From assembly GCA_024305105.1 (NCBI GenBank), contig JAMWZA010000031.1, forward strand, positions 1 to 44,387: a DNA stretch of 44,387 nt, given 5' to 3'. Made by a program: the position numbers and the translations under genes. A model generated the notes under the pieces. The model saw only the letters and a program-made list of their open reading frames with translations. It was not told the origin of the DNA and searched no databases. This DNA is from Marinoscillum sp. GTDB taxonomy: Bacteria; Bacteroidota; Bacteroidia; Cytophagales; Cyclobacteriaceae. Positions 44,098 through 44,387 of this stretch are shown one piece after another; within the stretch, counting starts at the first letter, position 1; every line of letters starts with the position of its first letter.

Positions 44098-44387
44098 AGG
44101 GCCTGCTGAAAAAGTCTGGTGTGTGCCAGCTACGAGGCGGCAAAGAGAAGCTATATAATGTCGTTTAGTTAAGCCTTTAAATATTGTCTGCGCGACCCGG
44201 TCATTTCGACACAGGAGAAATCTTCCTCTCAATAATAAGAAGGTTGCTCTGATAAGGAAGATCCCTCTTGTCGAGCACCTCTAGTCGAGCACCTCAATGC
44301 TACGGGATGATATCCTTAAATAAACGACATTGGAAGCTATATATTAATATTGCGATCTGAAGCTAACGAAGTAGATGGTATGCTCCA
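44098..44387. mobile_element. Element A, copy 2 (interrupted by B, cut by window end)
   Basis: Begins AGGGCCTGCTGAAAAA (44098-44113), the same end as copy 1 at 12689-12954 but in reverse orientation. Bases 44098-44157 and 44344-44387 match the right-hand 110 bases of copy 1 with few differences, e.g. the run with AGCTACGAGGCGGCAAAG. They are separated by element B. The far end is outside the window. Confidence 0.82.
44158..44332. mobile_element. Element B, copy 2 (intact, nested in A)
   Basis: A 175-bp element with 17-bp terminal inverted repeats, one mismatch (AATGTCGTTTAGTTAAG at 44157-44173, CTTAAATAAACGACATT at 44315-44331). It is flanked by perfect 11-bp direct repeats GAAGCTATATA (44147-44157 and 44333-44343), which occur once in the uninterrupted A copy 1. 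Inside are two 14-bp units (44267-44294) and an inverted pair ATCTTCCT/AGGAAGAT (44220-44227, 44255-44262). No ORF. The TTTCGAC..GAGAAATCTTCC core resembles intergenic repeats common in Bacteroidota (memory only). Confidence 0.87.

Overview
The window looks like a chromosomal segment of a Bacteroidota bacterium, most likely a marine Cytophagales-type gliding or surface-living species (inference). Seen in the sequence: low GC, a 1,910-residue PKD-repeat protein ending in a type IX secretion (T9SS) sorting domain, lipobox and TolC-type proteins of the Bacteroidota style, several starts preceded by TTG(G)-N~21-TAnnTT promoter-like boxes, GTG/TTG starts, and a sulfotransferase plus a GT10 fucosyltransferase in a large polysaccharide locus. 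No rRNA, tRNA or CRISPR array was recognised.

Layout. (1) 1-12.7 kb, export and signalling: the end of a propeller-like protein, then a leftward adaptor / MacB-LolD-type ATPase / TolC operon, divergent from a rightward TetR / fused ABC exporter / HlyD / TolC operon. A 23-bp perfect-arm palindrome lies between them. They are followed by an NtrC-like response regulator and its overlapping NtrY-like histidine kinase. (2) 12.66-13.14 kb, a composite of two small non-coding mobile elements, A inserted inside B. (3) 13.2-16.4 kb, a glycosyltransferase paired with a kinase-fold-like protein, and a convergent Lrp/PyrR-like pair. (4) 16.4-22.2 kb, the giant secreted PKD/propeller protein with a 1-kb, >99% identical internal duplication. 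(5) 22.2-42.1 kb, a surface-polysaccharide region: sulfotransferase, hexapeptide acyltransferase, flippase, about ten glycosyltransferases (GT2, GT4, GT8-like, GT10), a methyltransferase and a polytopic membrane protein that may be the polymerase. A helical protein gene and a 646-bp non-coding island at 26.94-27.58 kb interrupt it. (6) 39.4-44.1 kb, a propeller lipoprotein, a TPR protein and a small membrane protein. (7) 44.1 kb to the end, a second A/B composite with the nesting reversed: B inside A.

The genes suggest a cell-envelope neighbourhood: the polysaccharide enzymes build and decorate (sulfate, fucose, acetyl or methyl) a surface glycan, the T9SS protein is an adhesin-like surface protein, and the export operons probably handle small molecules or peptides under TetR control.

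The least explained items are (a) a 240-bp array at 27105-27357 in which every GAC trinucleotide falls on a 21-bp register, followed immediately by a 130-nt nested inverted-repeat structure; (b) the reciprocal nesting of elements A and B with clean target duplications; (c) the exporter whose nucleotide-binding domain has lost the usual Walker B, catalytic and H-loop residues; and (d) the recently duplicated propeller-within-PKD module.
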